DNA from: Zoogloeaceae bacterium
GTDB taxonomy: Bacteria > Pseudomonadota > Gammaproteobacteria > Burkholderiales > Rhodocyclaceae
Direction of reading: 5' to 3'
Assembly: GCA_024235655.1 (NCBI GenBank)
Contig: JACKLY010000003.1
Coordinates: 1 to 64,000 of the forward strand
Length of the DNA stretch: 64,000 bases
Shown: piece after piece, positions 43,849-53,389 of the stretch
Layout: each line of letters opens with the position of its first letter
How positions within the stretch are numbered: the first letter of the stretch is position 1
Translations under genes and position numbers: made by a program
Notes under the pieces: model-generated
Seen by the model: only the letters and a program-made list of their open reading frames with translations
Told to the model about the DNA's origin: nothing
The model's database searches: none

Positions 43849-44121
43849 TTATTTTACAGCATCCTTCAGCGCTTTGCCAGCACGAAACTTCGGCACTTTT
43901 GCAGCCTTGATCTTGATTGCTGCACCGGTCTGCGGATTGCGGCCGTTACGAGCAGCACGTTTGGAAACATAGAATGTTCCGAAGCCCACCAGGCTGACAT
44001 CACCGCCTTTTTTGAGCGATGCTTTCACTGCCGCAATTGTTGCATCCAGTGCACGGCCAGCAGCGGCCTTGGATAAATCCGCCGACTTGGCGATCTGATC
44101 AATCAGTTCCGACTTGTTCAC
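43849..44121 (-). CDS. hupB: DNA-binding protein HU
   Basis: A 90-residue nucleoid protein of standard HU length. It begins GTG (MNKSELIDQIAKSADL) with AAGGGGG upstream; a longer frame to 44151 lacks support. The DNA-arm region GFGTFYVSKRAARNGRNPQTG (in part, GRNPQTGAAI) and the C-terminal FRAGKALKDAVK are typical. Preceded by a strong sigma-70 promoter at 44163-44192. Confidence 0.96.
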   Translation of the reverse strand: MNKSELIDQIAKSADLSKAAAGRALDATIAAVKASLKKGGDVSLVGFGTFYVSKRAARNGRNPQTGAAIKIKAAKVPKFRAGKALKDAVK

Positions 44122-44162
44122 AGACACCCCCTTCAAATTGAAACAGGACACCCTGCACGGCC

Positions 44163-44192
44163 TTTATATCGCCGCGCAAAGGCTTGTGTCAA
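44163..44192 (-). promoter_or_regulatory. Sigma-70 promoter of hupB
   Basis: On the minus strand TTGACA (44187-44192), 18-base spacer, TATAAA (44163-44168). Both hexamers are near-consensus and it lies 41 bases before the hupB start. Confidence 0.85.
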
Positions 44193-44220
44193 CAGGCTTT
44201 CAGAGGAAATTCGAGGCGGC

Positions 44221-44273
44221 GACTCAACGCATGAACCATGCCCGGGGAGTTGCCCATGGCATGGTTCAGAGTC
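44221..44273. repeat. Long inverted repeat between lon and hupB
   Basis: TGAACCATGCC (44232-44242) and GGCATGGTTCA (44258-44268) form an 11-bp perfect stem. An outer GACTC/GAGTC pair (44221-44225 and 44269-44273) extends it. It starts 4 bases beyond the lon stop codon and has no T-tract. It could be a transcript-end stabiliser or a non-canonical terminator of lon. Confidence 0.7.
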
Positions 44274-44276
44274 GAA

Positions 44277-46685
44277 TCAATGAGTAAGAACCGTTTGTGA
44301 AGATGCATTCTCCGGTGTGGCTGGCACGGCTTCGACTTCGTCCGGAAGAGGCACCGGCTTGCTTTCGAGGGCATGTTCCAACACCTGATCAATCCAGCGT
44401 ACGGGAATGATTTCAAGTTTGTTCTTGATGTTGTCAGGAATCTCGGCAAGGTCCTTGACGTTTTCTTCCGGAATCAACGTGCGTGTCAAACCGCCACGCA
44501 CTGCGGCCAGCAGTTTTTCCTTGAGTCCGCCAATGGCCAGCACCTCGCCTCGCAAGGTGATTTCACCTGTCATGGCTACGTCGCAGCGAACCGGAATGCC
44601 GGTCAGCACAGACACCAGTGCGGTGCAGATACCAACGCCAGCCGACGGTCCATCCTTCGGAATTGCGCCTTCTGGCAGGTGAATATGCACATCGCTTTTC
44701 TGGTAGAAATCCCCATCAATGCCCAATGACCGGGCACGCTTGCGCACCACCGAGAGCGCTGCCTGAATCGACTCCTGCATCACATCACCCAACTGGCCGG
44801 TGCGAATGATGTTGCCCTTGCCCGGCAGGATGACCGATTCGATCGTCAGCAGTTCACCACCGACCTCGGTCCAGGCCAGACCGGTTACCTGGCCAACCTG
44901 GTTCTCCTTCTCGGCCATGCCGAAGGTATATCGACGGACACCAAGGTACTTATCCAGATTTTTTGGATTGACGATGATCTTGCCCGCCCGCTTGCGCAGA
45001 AGCAGCGCCTTGACCACCTTGCGGCAGATTTTTGATACCTCGCGCTCAAGTGAGCGAACCCCTGCCTCACGCGTGTAATAACGGACGATGTCGCGCAACG
45101 CCGCTTCGGTTACGGTCAGCTCGGTCCGTTTCACCCCTGTGGTTTTCATCTGTTTCGGCAACAGATAGCGTTCGGCGATATTGACTTTCTCATCCTCGGT
45201 ATAGCCGGAAAGGCGAATCACTTCCATGCGATCCAGCAGCGGGGCCGGAATGTTCATGGTGTTTGCCGTCGCCACGAACATCACATCGGAAAGGTCAAAA
45301 TCGACCTCGACATAATGATCCTGGAAGGTGTGATTCTGTTCCGGGTCGAGCACTTCCAGCAATGCCGAAGAGGGGTCGCCACGGAAGTCCTGACCCAGCT
45401 TGTCCACCTCGTCAAGCAGGAACAGCGGATTACGCACACCTGATTTCGACAGGCTTTGCAGAATCTTGCCCGGCATCGAGCCGATATAGGTACGGCGATG
45501 GCCGCGAACCTCGGCTTCATCGCGCACGCCGCCAAGTGCCATGCGAATGAATTTGCGATTGGTGGCCTTGGCAATCGACTGGCCCAAAGAAGTCTTGCCA
45601 ACGCCCGGAGGACCGACGAGGCACAATATTGGCGCCTTCAGCTTGTCGACACGCTGCTGAACCGCAAGATACTCAAGGATGCGTTCCTTGACCCGCTCAA
45701 GCCCGAAGTGATCCTTGTCCAGCACCTTCTCGGCTTCAACCAGATTCTTGCTGATACGCGTTTTCTTTCGCCAGGGCAAGCCAATCAGCGTTTCAATGTA
45801 ATTGCGTACAACGGTCGCTTCCGCCGACATCGGCGACATCAGCTTGAGCTTCTTCAGTTCGGACTGGGCCTTGGCCATGCCTTCCTTGCTCATGCCCGCA
45901 GCCTTGATCTTCTTCTCGAGTTCCTCGAGGTCAGCGCCCTCCTCGCCTTCACCCAACTCCTTCTGGATCGCCTTGACCTGCTCGTTCAGGTAATACTCAC
46001 GCTGGCTCTTCTCCATCTGGCGCTTGACGCGCCCACGAATGCGTTTCTCTACCTGAAGGATGTCGATTTCCGATTCGAGTTGGGACAACAGGCGCTCGAT
46101 GCGCGCACGCACATCGAACATCTCCAGCACTTCCTGCTTCTGGTCGAGACGCAAGGGCAGATGTGCGGCAATGGTGTCTGAAAGACGGCCGGCTTCTTCG
46201 ATGCCGGCAATCGAGGTCAGGATTTCCGGCGGAATCTTCTTGTTCAGTTTGACGTATTGATCAAACTGGGCAATGACGGCACGGCGCATTGCTTCAACTT
46301 CATGGTTGGCGCCATCATCAGGCGCAACCGGCGTCGCCATCGCGGTGAACATGGTTTCACCAGCATCGATCGATTCGACATGCGCACGCTGGGTGCCTTC
46401 TACCAACACCTTGACAGTGCCATCGGGCAACTTGAGCATCTGCAGAATATTGGCGATGCAGCCGATGCGATAGATATCTTCCTCGGACGGCTCATCCTTG
46501 GCGGCAGATTTCTGGGCAACGAGCAGAATGCTCTTGCCTGCTTCCATGGCCACTTCCAGCGCCTTGATCGACTTCGGCCGGCCCACGAACAGCGGAATGA
46601 CCATATGCGGGAAAACAACCACGTCACGCAGCGGCAGCAGCGGCAGCTCAAGCGTTTCGGCGGGAAGACTGGGGGTATTCGACAT
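44277..46685 (-). CDS. lon: ATP-dependent protease Lon
   Basis: Cytoplasmic AAA+ serine protease degrading misfolded and regulatory proteins, 802 residues. The N-terminal substrate domain begins LPLLPLRDVVVFPHMVIPLF. Walker A GPPGVGKTSLGQSIA is at about residues 358-372, and Walker B precedes LLDEVDKLG. The protease domain has the catalytic Ser in PKDGPSAG (about 680) and the Lys about 43 residues later. A hairpin (46711-46731) sits just upstream of its start. Confidence 0.98.
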   Translation of the reverse strand: MSNTPSLPAETLELPLLPLRDVVVFPHMVIPLFVGRPKSIKALEVAMEAGKSILLVAQKSAAKDEPSEEDIYRIGCIANILQMLKLPDGTVKVLVEGTQRAHVESIDAGETMFTAMATPVAPDDGANHEVEAMRRAVIAQFDQYVKLNKKIPPEILTSIAGIEEAGRLSDTIAAHLPLRLDQKQEVLEMFDVRARIERLLSQLESEIDILQVEKRIRGRVKRQMEKSQREYYLNEQVKAIQKELGEGEEGADLEELEKKIKAAGMSKEGMAKAQSELKKLKLMSPMSAEATVVRNYIETLIGLPWRKKTRISKNLVEAEKVLDKDHFGLERVKERILEYLAVQQRVDKLKAPILCLVGPPGVGKTSLGQSIAKATNRKFIRMALGGVRDEAEVRGHRRTYIGSMPGKILQSLSKSGVRNPLFLLDEVDKLGQDFRGDPSSALLEVLDPEQNHTFQDHYVEVDFDLSDVMFVATANTMNIPAPLLDRMEVIRLSGYTEDEKVNIAERYLLPKQMKTTGVKRTELTVTEAALRDIVRYYTREAGVRSLEREVSKICRKVVKALLLRKRAGKIIVNPKNLDKYLGVRRYTFGMAEKENQVGQVTGLAWTEVGGELLTIESVILPGKGNIIRTGQLGDVMQESIQAALSVVRKRARSLGIDGDFYQKSDVHIHLPEGAIPKDGPSAGVGICTALVSVLTGIPVRCDVAMTGEITLRGEVLAIGGLKEKLLAAVRGGLTRTLIPEENVKDLAEIPDNIKNKLEIIPVRWIDQVLEHALESKPVPLPDEVEAVPATPENASSQTVLTH

Positions 46686-46710
46686 CTCTTGTGCCTTTTG
46701 AGGTGAGGTT

Positions 46711-46731
46711 CATGCCCCACATGGGGGCATG
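46711..46731. repeat. Hairpin in the clpX-lon intergenic region
   Basis: CATGCCCC pairs with GGGGCATG around a 5-base loop. It lies 26 bases upstream of the lon start and has no T-tract. Position in the lon leader suggests an mRNA processing or attenuation role, unproven. Confidence 0.6.
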
Positions 46732-46769
46732 AGACAGAATATCAAGCCGCCCCGGAACGGAGCAGCAAC

Positions 46770-48041
46770 TCAGTTGGAACCGGAGACTTTTGGCTGATCA
46801 GCATAGATCAGCAAAGGTTTGCTGTCGCCGCTGATCATGTTTTCGTCAATGACGACTTTTGAGACATTTTCCATGCCGGGGAGTTCATACATTGTATCGA
46901 GCAATACCGATTCGAGGATGGAGCGCAAACCACGCGCCCCCGTTTTCCGCTCCAGTGCTTTTCTGGCAACGGCCTGCAGGGCGGCGGGTCGAATCTCAAG
47001 CTCGACACCTTCCATCGAAAACAGCTTCTGGTACTGCTTGATCAGCGCATTCTTTGGTTCGACCAGGATTTCAACCAGCGCATCGATTGAAAGCTCTTCC
47101 AGCGTGGCAACAACCGGCAGGCGACCAATCAACTCCGGGATCAGGCCAAACTTGATCAGATCCTCAGGTTCGACGCTGCGCAGTACTTCACCCACAGCCT
47201 TCTTGTCATCCTTGCTCTTGACCTCGGCGCCAAAGCCGATGCCACCTTTTTCCGAGCGATTGCGAATGACTTTTTCCAGGCCGTCAAAGGCGCCACCACA
47301 GACGAACAGGATATTCGTGGTATCGACCTGAACGAAATCCTGATTCGGGTGTTTGCGGCCACCCTGCGGGGGAACGCTGGCAACCGTGCCTTCGATCAGT
47401 TTCAGGAGTGCCTGTTGCACACCTTCGCCGGAAACGTCGCGCGTGATCGACGGGTTATCGCTCTTCCTGGAAATCTTGTCGATTTCGTCGATATAGACGA
47501 TCCCGCGTTGAGCCTTCTCCACCTCATAGTCGCACTTCTGCAGCAGCTTCTGGATGATGTTCTCGACATCCTCGCCGACATAGCCGGCTTCGGTCAGTGT
47601 CGTCGCATCTGCCATCACGAACGGTACATTGAGCAAGCGAGCCAGCGTCTGGGCAAGCAAGGTCTTGCCCGAACCGGTCGGGCCGATCAGCAGGATATTG
47701 CTCTTCGACAATTCGACGTCATCGGCATTCTTGGCGTGATGACGCAAGCGCTTGTAGTGGTTGTAAACGGCAACGGCAAGAATGCGCTTCGCCGGATCCT
47801 GACCAATGACGTACTGGTCAAGGATCGAACAGATTTCCCGCGGAGTCGGCAACTCCGAACGTACCGTCTTGCCTTCTTCAGTGCCTGCAATTTCGTCGCG
47901 GATGATGTCGTTGCACAGCTCGATGCACTCATCGCAGATAAAGACCGACGGGCCGGCGATAAGCTTCTTCACTTCATGCTGGCTTTTGCCGCAGAAGGAG
48001 CAATAGAGCAATTTTTCGGTACTGCTTTTCTTTTCGGACAT
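46770..48041 (-). CDS. clpX: ATP-dependent Clp protease ATP-binding subunit ClpX
   Basis: AAA+ unfoldase delivering substrates to ClpP, 423 residues. The N-terminal zinc domain has four cysteines (LYCSFCGKSQ and FICDECIELC). Walker A GPTGSGKTLLAQTLA (about 119-133), Walker B IVYIDEIDKIS and the pore loop GYVGEDVE are intact. The ClpP-binding loop is present in the LFVCGGAFDGLE region. It lies 41 bases after clpP. Confidence 0.98.
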   Translation of the reverse strand: MSEKKSSTEKLLYCSFCGKSQHEVKKLIAGPSVFICDECIELCNDIIRDEIAGTEEGKTVRSELPTPREICSILDQYVIGQDPAKRILAVAVYNHYKRLRHHAKNADDVELSKSNILLIGPTGSGKTLLAQTLARLLNVPFVMADATTLTEAGYVGEDVENIIQKLLQKCDYEVEKAQRGIVYIDEIDKISRKSDNPSITRDVSGEGVQQALLKLIEGTVASVPPQGGRKHPNQDFVQVDTTNILFVCGGAFDGLEKVIRNRSEKGGIGFGAEVKSKDDKKAVGEVLRSVEPEDLIKFGLIPELIGRLPVVATLEELSIDALVEILVEPKNALIKQYQKLFSMEGVELEIRPAALQAVARKALERKTGARGLRSILESVLLDTMYELPGMENVSKVVIDENMISGDSKPLLIYADQPKVSGSN

Positions 48042-48082
48042 GTTCCGTCTTTCTGTTTCCTGCCGGGGGCCCGAAGCTGGGG

Positions 48083-48718
48083 TCAGAGACCTTCGCGCGT
48101 GGCAAGAACCTTGTCAATAAGCCCATATTCTGCCGCGTCCTGCGCAGAAAGGAAATTGTCTCGATCGGTATCGCGCTCCAGGCGCTCAACCGGCTGGCCT
48201 GTGTGATGCGCCATGATGTCGTTCAGCTTGGCGCGCAGCGACAGGATTTCCTTGGCGTGGATCTCGATATCCGAAGCCTGCCCCTGGAACCCCCCCATCG
48301 GCTGGTGGATCATGATCCGCGAATTGGGCAGGGCAAAGCGCTTGCCTTTCGTCCCAGCGGTCAGCAGGAAAGCCCCCATCGATGCAGCCTGCCCCATGCA
48401 GAGGGTAGACACATCCGGCTTGATGAACTGCATGGTGTCATAGATGGACAAGCCAGCAGTCACCGAACCACCGGGGGAATTGATATAGAAATAAATATCC
48501 TTGTCCGGATTTTCCGCTTCGAGAAACAGGAGCTGTGCCACGACGAGGTTGGCCGTTGCGTCATTGACCGGGCCAACGAGGAAGATGACACGCTCCTTGA
48601 GCAGGCGCGAGTAGATGTCGTAGGCACGCTCGCCACGACCACTCTGCTCGATCACCATGGGTACGAGACCGAGGGCTTGCGGATCCCAGTTGCCCTGATT
48701 ATCCGATCCGAAATTCAT
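48083..48718 (-). CDS. clpP: ATP-dependent Clp protease proteolytic subunit
   Basis: Serine protease chamber subunit, 211 residues. Catalytic Ser in GQAASMGAFLL (about 108), His in RIMIHQPMGG (about 133) and Asp later in LERDTDRDNF. Begins 29 bases after tig; the normal tig-clpP-clpX order. Confidence 0.98.
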   Translation of the reverse strand: MNFGSDNQGNWDPQALGLVPMVIEQSGRGERAYDIYSRLLKERVIFLVGPVNDATANLVVAQLLFLEAENPDKDIYFYINSPGGSVTAGLSIYDTMQFIKPDVSTLCMGQAASMGAFLLTAGTKGKRFALPNSRIMIHQPMGGFQGQASDIEIHAKEILSLRAKLNDIMAHHTGQPVERLERDTDRDNFLSAQDAAEYGLIDKVLATREGL

Positions 48719-48747
48719 GCCTGCTTCTCCCGAGAATATTTGCTGGT

Positions 48748-50076
48748 TCAGGCCTGTTGCTGGCCCATCAATTCATCAAAGGCGACAACCTTGTCGGTCA
48801 CCTTGACGTTATCGAGTACCCAGGCAACCACATTGTCTTCGATTGCCACGCCTTCAATTTCCTGAAGACGCTCCGGCTGTGCGTAGTACCAGCGCACCAC
48901 CTCTTCCGGATGTTCGTAGCTCTGTGCGGATTCGTCAACGATGGCACGCACCTGCTCGGGCTTGGCGTGAAGTTCCTTTTCCTTGACCAGTTCTGCCAAC
49001 ACCAAACCAAGGGTAACGCGGCGCTTGGCCTGCTCGGCAAACCATTCCGGCTGGATCGGGAAGTCATTGACCTTCATGCCGCGCTGTTCCATGTCGCGTC
49101 GGGCATTTTCCATCAGGCGATGAATTTCCATTTCAATCAACGCGTTCGGCAGGTCAATCGGATTCGCCTTGATGATGGCGTCCATCACCTGATCCTTGAT
49201 CTTGCTCTGGATGCGCTTCTTCACCTCGCGCTGCAGATTGCCGGTAATTTCCTCGCGCATCTTGGCAATATCGCCATCGGCAACACCCAGTGTCTTCGCA
49301 AACTCGGCATCAATTTCCGGCAGTACCGGCCCACTCACTTTCTTGAGCACGACTTCGAACTGAACCTGCTTTCCAGCCAGATCCTTCGAGAAATAATCTT
49401 CCGGAAAGGTCATGTCGAAGGTTTTCGACTCACCCGCCTTCAGGCCTTCAACAGCTGTCTCGAAATCGGCAAGCATCATGCCCTGCCCAAGCACGAACGG
49501 GTAGTCAGTCGCCTGGCCGCCCTGGAACACTTCGCCATCCTTCTTGCCGGTGAAATCAATCACCACCCGGTCTTCCTTGGCGGCAGCACGGTCAACGGCC
49601 TCGTAGCGGATGCGCTGCTTGCGCAGGATGTCGATCGTCTTGTCCACTTCGGCTTCACCGACTTCCAATGAAGGACGCTCGACCTCTGCCGTGCTGATAT
49701 CGCCCAGCTTCACTTCCGGGTACACCTCGAAAACAGCAGAAAACTCGAAATGCGTGTCGCTGCTGCTTTCCTTCGGCTCAACGCGCGGGTAACCGGCCAC
49801 GCGAAGCTTCTGGGCAACAACAGCCTCGCCAAAAGCACGATCCACGGCAGCATTCAGTGCTTCATTGCGTGCCTGGTCGCCATACTGCTGACGAACAATG
49901 TTTGCAGGCACCTTGCCCGGGCGGAAACCGGACATCTTGACGTTCTTGCCAAGGCGCTTCAGACGCGAGTCGATATCCTTGTCGAGGTCGGCTTTGGCAA
50001 CAGAAAGATCAAGGCGGCGCTCAAGCGCGCTCGGGGCCGGTTGCTGGGCGTTGGTATTTTCGGCGTTCGTTTGCAT
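48748..50076 (-). CDS. tig: Trigger factor
   Basis: Ribosome-bound chaperone with peptidyl-prolyl isomerase activity, 442 residues. The ribosome-docking signature in the N-terminal domain reads GFRPGKVPANIVRQQYG (about residues 51-67). The FKBP-like domain (about 160-245) contains DRVVIDFTGKKDGEVFQGG. The C-terminal domain is helical. The N-terminus carries about 15 extra residues (NAENTNAQQPAP) before the conserved start of the fold. Head of the protease block; divergent from tRNA-Leu. Confidence 0.97.
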   Translation of the reverse strand: MQTNAENTNAQQPAPSALERRLDLSVAKADLDKDIDSRLKRLGKNVKMSGFRPGKVPANIVRQQYGDQARNEALNAAVDRAFGEAVVAQKLRVAGYPRVEPKESSSDTHFEFSAVFEVYPEVKLGDISTAEVERPSLEVGEAEVDKTIDILRKQRIRYEAVDRAAAKEDRVVIDFTGKKDGEVFQGGQATDYPFVLGQGMMLADFETAVEGLKAGESKTFDMTFPEDYFSKDLAGKQVQFEVVLKKVSGPVLPEIDAEFAKTLGVADGDIAKMREEITGNLQREVKKRIQSKIKDQVMDAIIKANPIDLPNALIEMEIHRLMENARRDMEQRGMKVNDFPIQPEWFAEQAKRRVTLGLVLAELVKEKELHAKPEQVRAIVDESAQSYEHPEEVVRWYYAQPERLQEIEGVAIEDNVVAWVLDNVKVTDKVVAFDELMGQQQA

Positions 50077-50289
50077 ATGAAATCCTGAAGGTGCTTAAGA
50101 AGATTGAGCGAGAAGAATAAACGGCAGATTCTAGCACGCTGATCACCGATACTGTATTCCCGTACATCAATCGCCCCCTCTCCGACAGCATGAAAGCACA
50201 CGAACAGGTGTTCAATGACAACACCGCGAACCTGAAAGAATTAAGACGATTCCCGCGTCGGGAAAAAAGACGGCTTTCCTGAGTTGGGG

Positions 50290-50295
50290 TACAAT
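50290..50295 (+). promoter_or_regulatory. Candidate -10 box of tRNA-Leu
   Basis: TACAAT followed by a GC-rich discriminator GCGCCCC, 12 bases before the mature tRNA. No convincing -35 hexamer at the right spacing. Confidence 0.5.
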
Positions 50296-50307
50296 GCGCC
50301 CCTCCGT

Positions 50308-50392
50308 GCGGCGGTGGCGAAATTGGTAGACGCAACAGGTTTAGGTCCTGTCGCCTTCGGGTGTGGAGGTTCGAGTCCTCTCCGCCGCACCA
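50308..50392 (+). tRNA. tRNA-Leu (anticodon TAG)
   Basis: 85 nt with encoded CCA. Acceptor GCGGCGG/CCGCCGC, anticodon loop TTTAGGT, and the long class II variable arm (TCGCCTTCGGGTG) expected for leucine. Confidence 0.97.
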
Positions 50393-50438
50393 GCGCGCTG
50401 GCAACTCAGTAGCGCATAATTCTTCCTTCTTCAGGCCG

Positions 50439-51248
50439 ATGCCCGTCGACCACTACGAAAACTTCCCGGTTGCCTCGCTCCTGCTTCCCAAGCGGCTGCG
50501 CGAACCGATTGAAGCCATCTACCGCTTTGCCCGCAGTGCGGACGATATTGCCGACGAGGGAAACGCGACGCCGGATCAGCGTCTAGCAGATCTGGCCAAC
50601 TACAACGAGCAACTTGACCGGATTGGCAAGAACGAACCTGCCGACGGCCCCATTTTCGCGCCGCTGGCTGAGGTGATACGGAAGTGGCAACTACCATTGC
50701 AGCTCTTCCGCGACCTGCTCGATGCCTTTGCCCAGGACGTAACCAAGACACGCTATACCGATTACCCAGAACTGCTGGACTACTGCCGCCGCTCGGCCAA
50801 TCCGGTCGGGCGACTGTTGCTGCATCTCGTCGATCGCGCAACGCCTGCCAACCTGAGCCGGTCGGATGCCATTTGCAGCGCCCTGCAAATGGCCAACTTC
50901 TGGCAAGACATCGCGATCGACTGGGCAAAGGATCGGGTTTACATCCCACAGGAAGATTTGCAACGATTCGGCATCGAAGAAACGCACATCGCCGCCGGCC
51001 GTTGCGACGAGAAATGGCGCGCGCTGATCGACTTCCAGACCGCACGCACCACCAGCCTGATGCAATCCGGCATGCCGCTGGTACATGACCTGCCGGGGCG
51101 CATGGGTTGGGAAATCCGTTTTACCGTCCAGGGTGGCTTGCGCATCCTCGAAAAGACCAGACAGGTGCGGGGTGATGTCTTCCGCCATCGTCCGACGCTC
51201 AATCTCATCGACTGGGTGCAGATACTGAGCCGTACGCTTAAGATGTGA
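50439..51248 (+). CDS. hpnC: Squalene synthase-like HpnC (hydroxysqualene synthase)
   Basis: First of a three-gene squalene set. HpnC converts presqualene diphosphate to hydroxysqualene. It is a 269-residue helical isoprenoid synthase. The substrate-binding region FARSADDIADEG (about residues 25-36) holds the first Asp motif; the second is in ANFWQDIAIDWAKDR (about 155-169). The ATG at 50439 matches the family N-terminus (MPVDHYENFPVASLLLP). It precedes hpnD by 4 bases. Confidence 0.93.
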   Translation: MPVDHYENFPVASLLLPKRLREPIEAIYRFARSADDIADEGNATPDQRLADLANYNEQLDRIGKNEPADGPIFAPLAEVIRKWQLPLQLFRDLLDAFAQDVTKTRYTDYPELLDYCRRSANPVGRLLLHLVDRATPANLSRSDAICSALQMANFWQDIAIDWAKDRVYIPQEDLQRFGIEETHIAAGRCDEKWRALIDFQTARTTSLMQSGMPLVHDLPGRMGWEIRFTVQGGLRILEKTRQVRGDVFRHRPTLNLIDWVQILSRTLKM

Positions 51249-51252
51249 GCCC

Positions 51253-52089
51253 ATGAACGCCGACGACTACTGCCAACAGAAAGCTGCCTCCAGCGGCTCC
51301 AGCTTCTATTACAGCTTTCTTTTCCTGCCGATCGAGAAACGGCGGGCCATTACAGCGCTTTACGCCTTTTGCCGCGAGGTCGATGACGTCGTCGACGAGT
51401 GTCAGGATCCGCAGATCGCGGCGGCCAAGCTCGCCTGGTGGCGACTGGAGGTCGCCCGCCTTTATGAGGGCAAGCCGGAACATCCTGTCACCCAGGCCTT
51501 GCAAGGCGTCCTGCCAAGATTCAACCTGCCGCAGGAACAATTGCTCGAAATCATCGACGGCATGGAGATGGACCTGACACAGACGCGTTATCTGGATTTC
51601 AAGGCACTCTCGCTTTACTGCTACCGGGTGGCCAGCGTCGTCGGCCTGCTGGCGGCTGAAATTTTTGGCTACGAAGATCGCAAAACGCAAAAATATGCCC
51701 ACGACCTGGGCATGGCTTTCCAGCTGACCAATATCATTCGAGATGTCGGCGAGGATGCCCGTCGCGGCCGTATCTACCTGCCCATCGACGAACTCCAGCA
51801 ATTTGATGTCAAGGCAGCCGACATTCTCAATGCCCGCTATTCCGATAATTTCCGTCGCCTGATGGAATTCCAGATCAAGCGTACCGAGGAATACTACGAA
51901 CAAGCCTTTGCCCAACTGGCCGAAACAGATCGCCGCAGCCAGCGCCCCGGCCTCGTCATGGCAGCGATCTATCGCGCCCTGCTCGACGAAATCCGCAGGG
52001 ATGGCTGCCTGGTACTGACCCAGCGCACCTCGCTGACCCCGATCCGCAAGCTCTGGCTGGCCGTCAAGACCTGGGTTCGTGAAGGTTGA
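51253..52089 (+). CDS. hpnD: Presqualene diphosphate synthase HpnD
   Basis: Condenses two farnesyl diphosphates to presqualene diphosphate, the first committed step to squalene and hopanoids; 278 residues. Asp-rich motif 1 in YAFCREVDDVVDEC (about 36-49), motif 2 in FQLTNIIRDVGEDARRGR (about 157-174). Downstream hpnE overlaps or abuts its stop, so the three genes are translationally coupled. Confidence 0.95.
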   Translation: MNADDYCQQKAASSGSSFYYSFLFLPIEKRRAITALYAFCREVDDVVDECQDPQIAAAKLAWWRLEVARLYEGKPEHPVTQALQGVLPRFNLPQEQLLEIIDGMEMDLTQTRYLDFKALSLYCYRVASVVGLLAAEIFGYEDRKTQKYAHDLGMAFQLTNIIRDVGEDARRGRIYLPIDELQQFDVKAADILNARYSDNFRRLMEFQIKRTEEYYEQAFAQLAETDRRSQRPGLVMAAIYRALLDEIRRDGCLVLTQRTSLTPIRKLWLAVKTWVREG

Positions 52090-52093
52090 GCAG

Positions 52094-53380
52094 GTGAACG
52101 CCCCCGATCGCGTCGCCATCGTTGGTGCAGGCTGGGCCGGGCTGGCCTGCGCAGCAGAACTCTGTACAGCCGGCTTCCCGGTAACCATTTTTGAAGCATC
52201 ACGCCAGCCAGGCGGCCGCGCCCGTAGCGTGGACATCAACGACTGCACACTGGACAACGGTCAGCATCTCCTGGTGGGAGCCTATTCCGAAACGCAGCGC
52301 CTAATGCGGCTCATCGGCCTGGAACCGGCACACCTTCTTAGACGAAAACCACTCCAACTGCTCTACCCGACGTTTTTCGAGCTTCACCTGCCCGATCTGC
52401 CTGCGCCATGGCATCTGGCTCTTGGGCTGCTCAAGGCCAAGGGCGCCAGCTTCAGGGAAAAGATTTCAGCTGCATTCTTCATGCAGCGACTCAAGCGACA
52501 GGCTTATCGACTGACGCAGGACACCACCGTCGCCGAATGGCTGTACAGCGAAAACCAGACGGGAGCCCTGCGACGCTTCCTGTGGGAACCGCTCTGTCTC
52601 GCTGCACTGAATACCCTGCCGCAGCAAGCCTCGGCGCAGATTTTCGCCAACACCCTGCGTGACAGCCTGGGAGGAGCGCAGGGTGCGACCGACCTGTTGT
52701 TCCCTCGTGCCCCGCTTGGCCAGTTATTCCCTGAACCCGCCGCTCGCTTCATCCAGGCGCAGGGCGGGCAAATACGCTATTCATCGCGTATCACCGGCCT
52801 CTCCAGAACAGATGAAGGCTGGCAGCTTGAAGGAGAACAGTTCGAGCACGTCGTACTCGCGCTGGCGCCACAGCATCTCCCGCCGCTACTGGTTTCGCGG
52901 CAGGCACACGAGCCCCTGCTGCACCAGTTGGCTGACTATCTGTACGAACCGATTGGCACGTGTTACCTCGCCTACCCGAAAACCACCCGGCTTCCGATCC
53001 CCATGCTCGGATTGCCCGGCCCGCTGGGTCAGTGGGTATTTGACCGGGGACAGATGGATGGCAAGAATGGCGTTATCGCTTTTGTACTCTCGGCGGAAGG
53101 TGGCTGGGACGAAATGGCAGATGATGTGCTGGCCGGCAAGCTGCACAGCGAACTGGAAGCAGCAGTGGGCAAGCTGCCATCACCGCGCTGGCACCGGATG
53201 ATCAGGGAACGCCGAGCCACTTTCTCGTGCCGCCCCAACCTGCAGCGACCGGGGCCGGCAACAGCAGAATCGGGGCTCTGGCTGGCGGGTGACTATACCT
53301 ACAGCGACTATCCGGCAACGCTGGAAGGCGCCGTCAGAAGCGGCGTGATTGCCGCCAGGGCAATTCAGGGCACGGCCTGA
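52094..53380 (+). CDS. hpnE: Hydroxysqualene dehydroxylase HpnE (FAD-dependent)
   Basis: FAD-dependent amine-oxidase/phytoene-desaturase-like enzyme that reduces hydroxysqualene to squalene, about 428 residues. The dinucleotide motif VAIVGAGWAGLACA is at the N-terminus, followed by the second FAD contact GGRARS; LWLAGDYTYSDYPATLEGAVRSG is the C-terminal FAD region (in part, LAGDYTYSDYPATLEGAV). No ATG is available. I prefer the GTG at 52094, which has AAGG eight bases upstream, over the GTG at 52079, which would overlap hpnD. Downstream hopanoid genes such as a squalene-hopene cyclase are not in the window. Confidence 0.92.
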   Translation: MNAPDRVAIVGAGWAGLACAAELCTAGFPVTIFEASRQPGGRARSVDINDCTLDNGQHLLVGAYSETQRLMRLIGLEPAHLLRRKPLQLLYPTFFELHLPDLPAPWHLALGLLKAKGASFREKISAAFFMQRLKRQAYRLTQDTTVAEWLYSENQTGALRRFLWEPLCLAALNTLPQQASAQIFANTLRDSLGGAQGATDLLFPRAPLGQLFPEPAARFIQAQGGQIRYSSRITGLSRTDEGWQLEGEQFEHVVLALAPQHLPPLLVSRQAHEPLLHQLADYLYEPIGTCYLAYPKTTRLPIPMLGLPGPLGQWVFDRGQMDGKNGVIAFVLSAEGGWDEMADDVLAGKLHSELEAAVGKLPSPRWHRMIRERRATFSCRPNLQRPGPATAESGLWLAGDYTYSDYPATLEGAVRSGVIAARAIQGTA

Positions 53381-53389
53381 ACGAGACAA

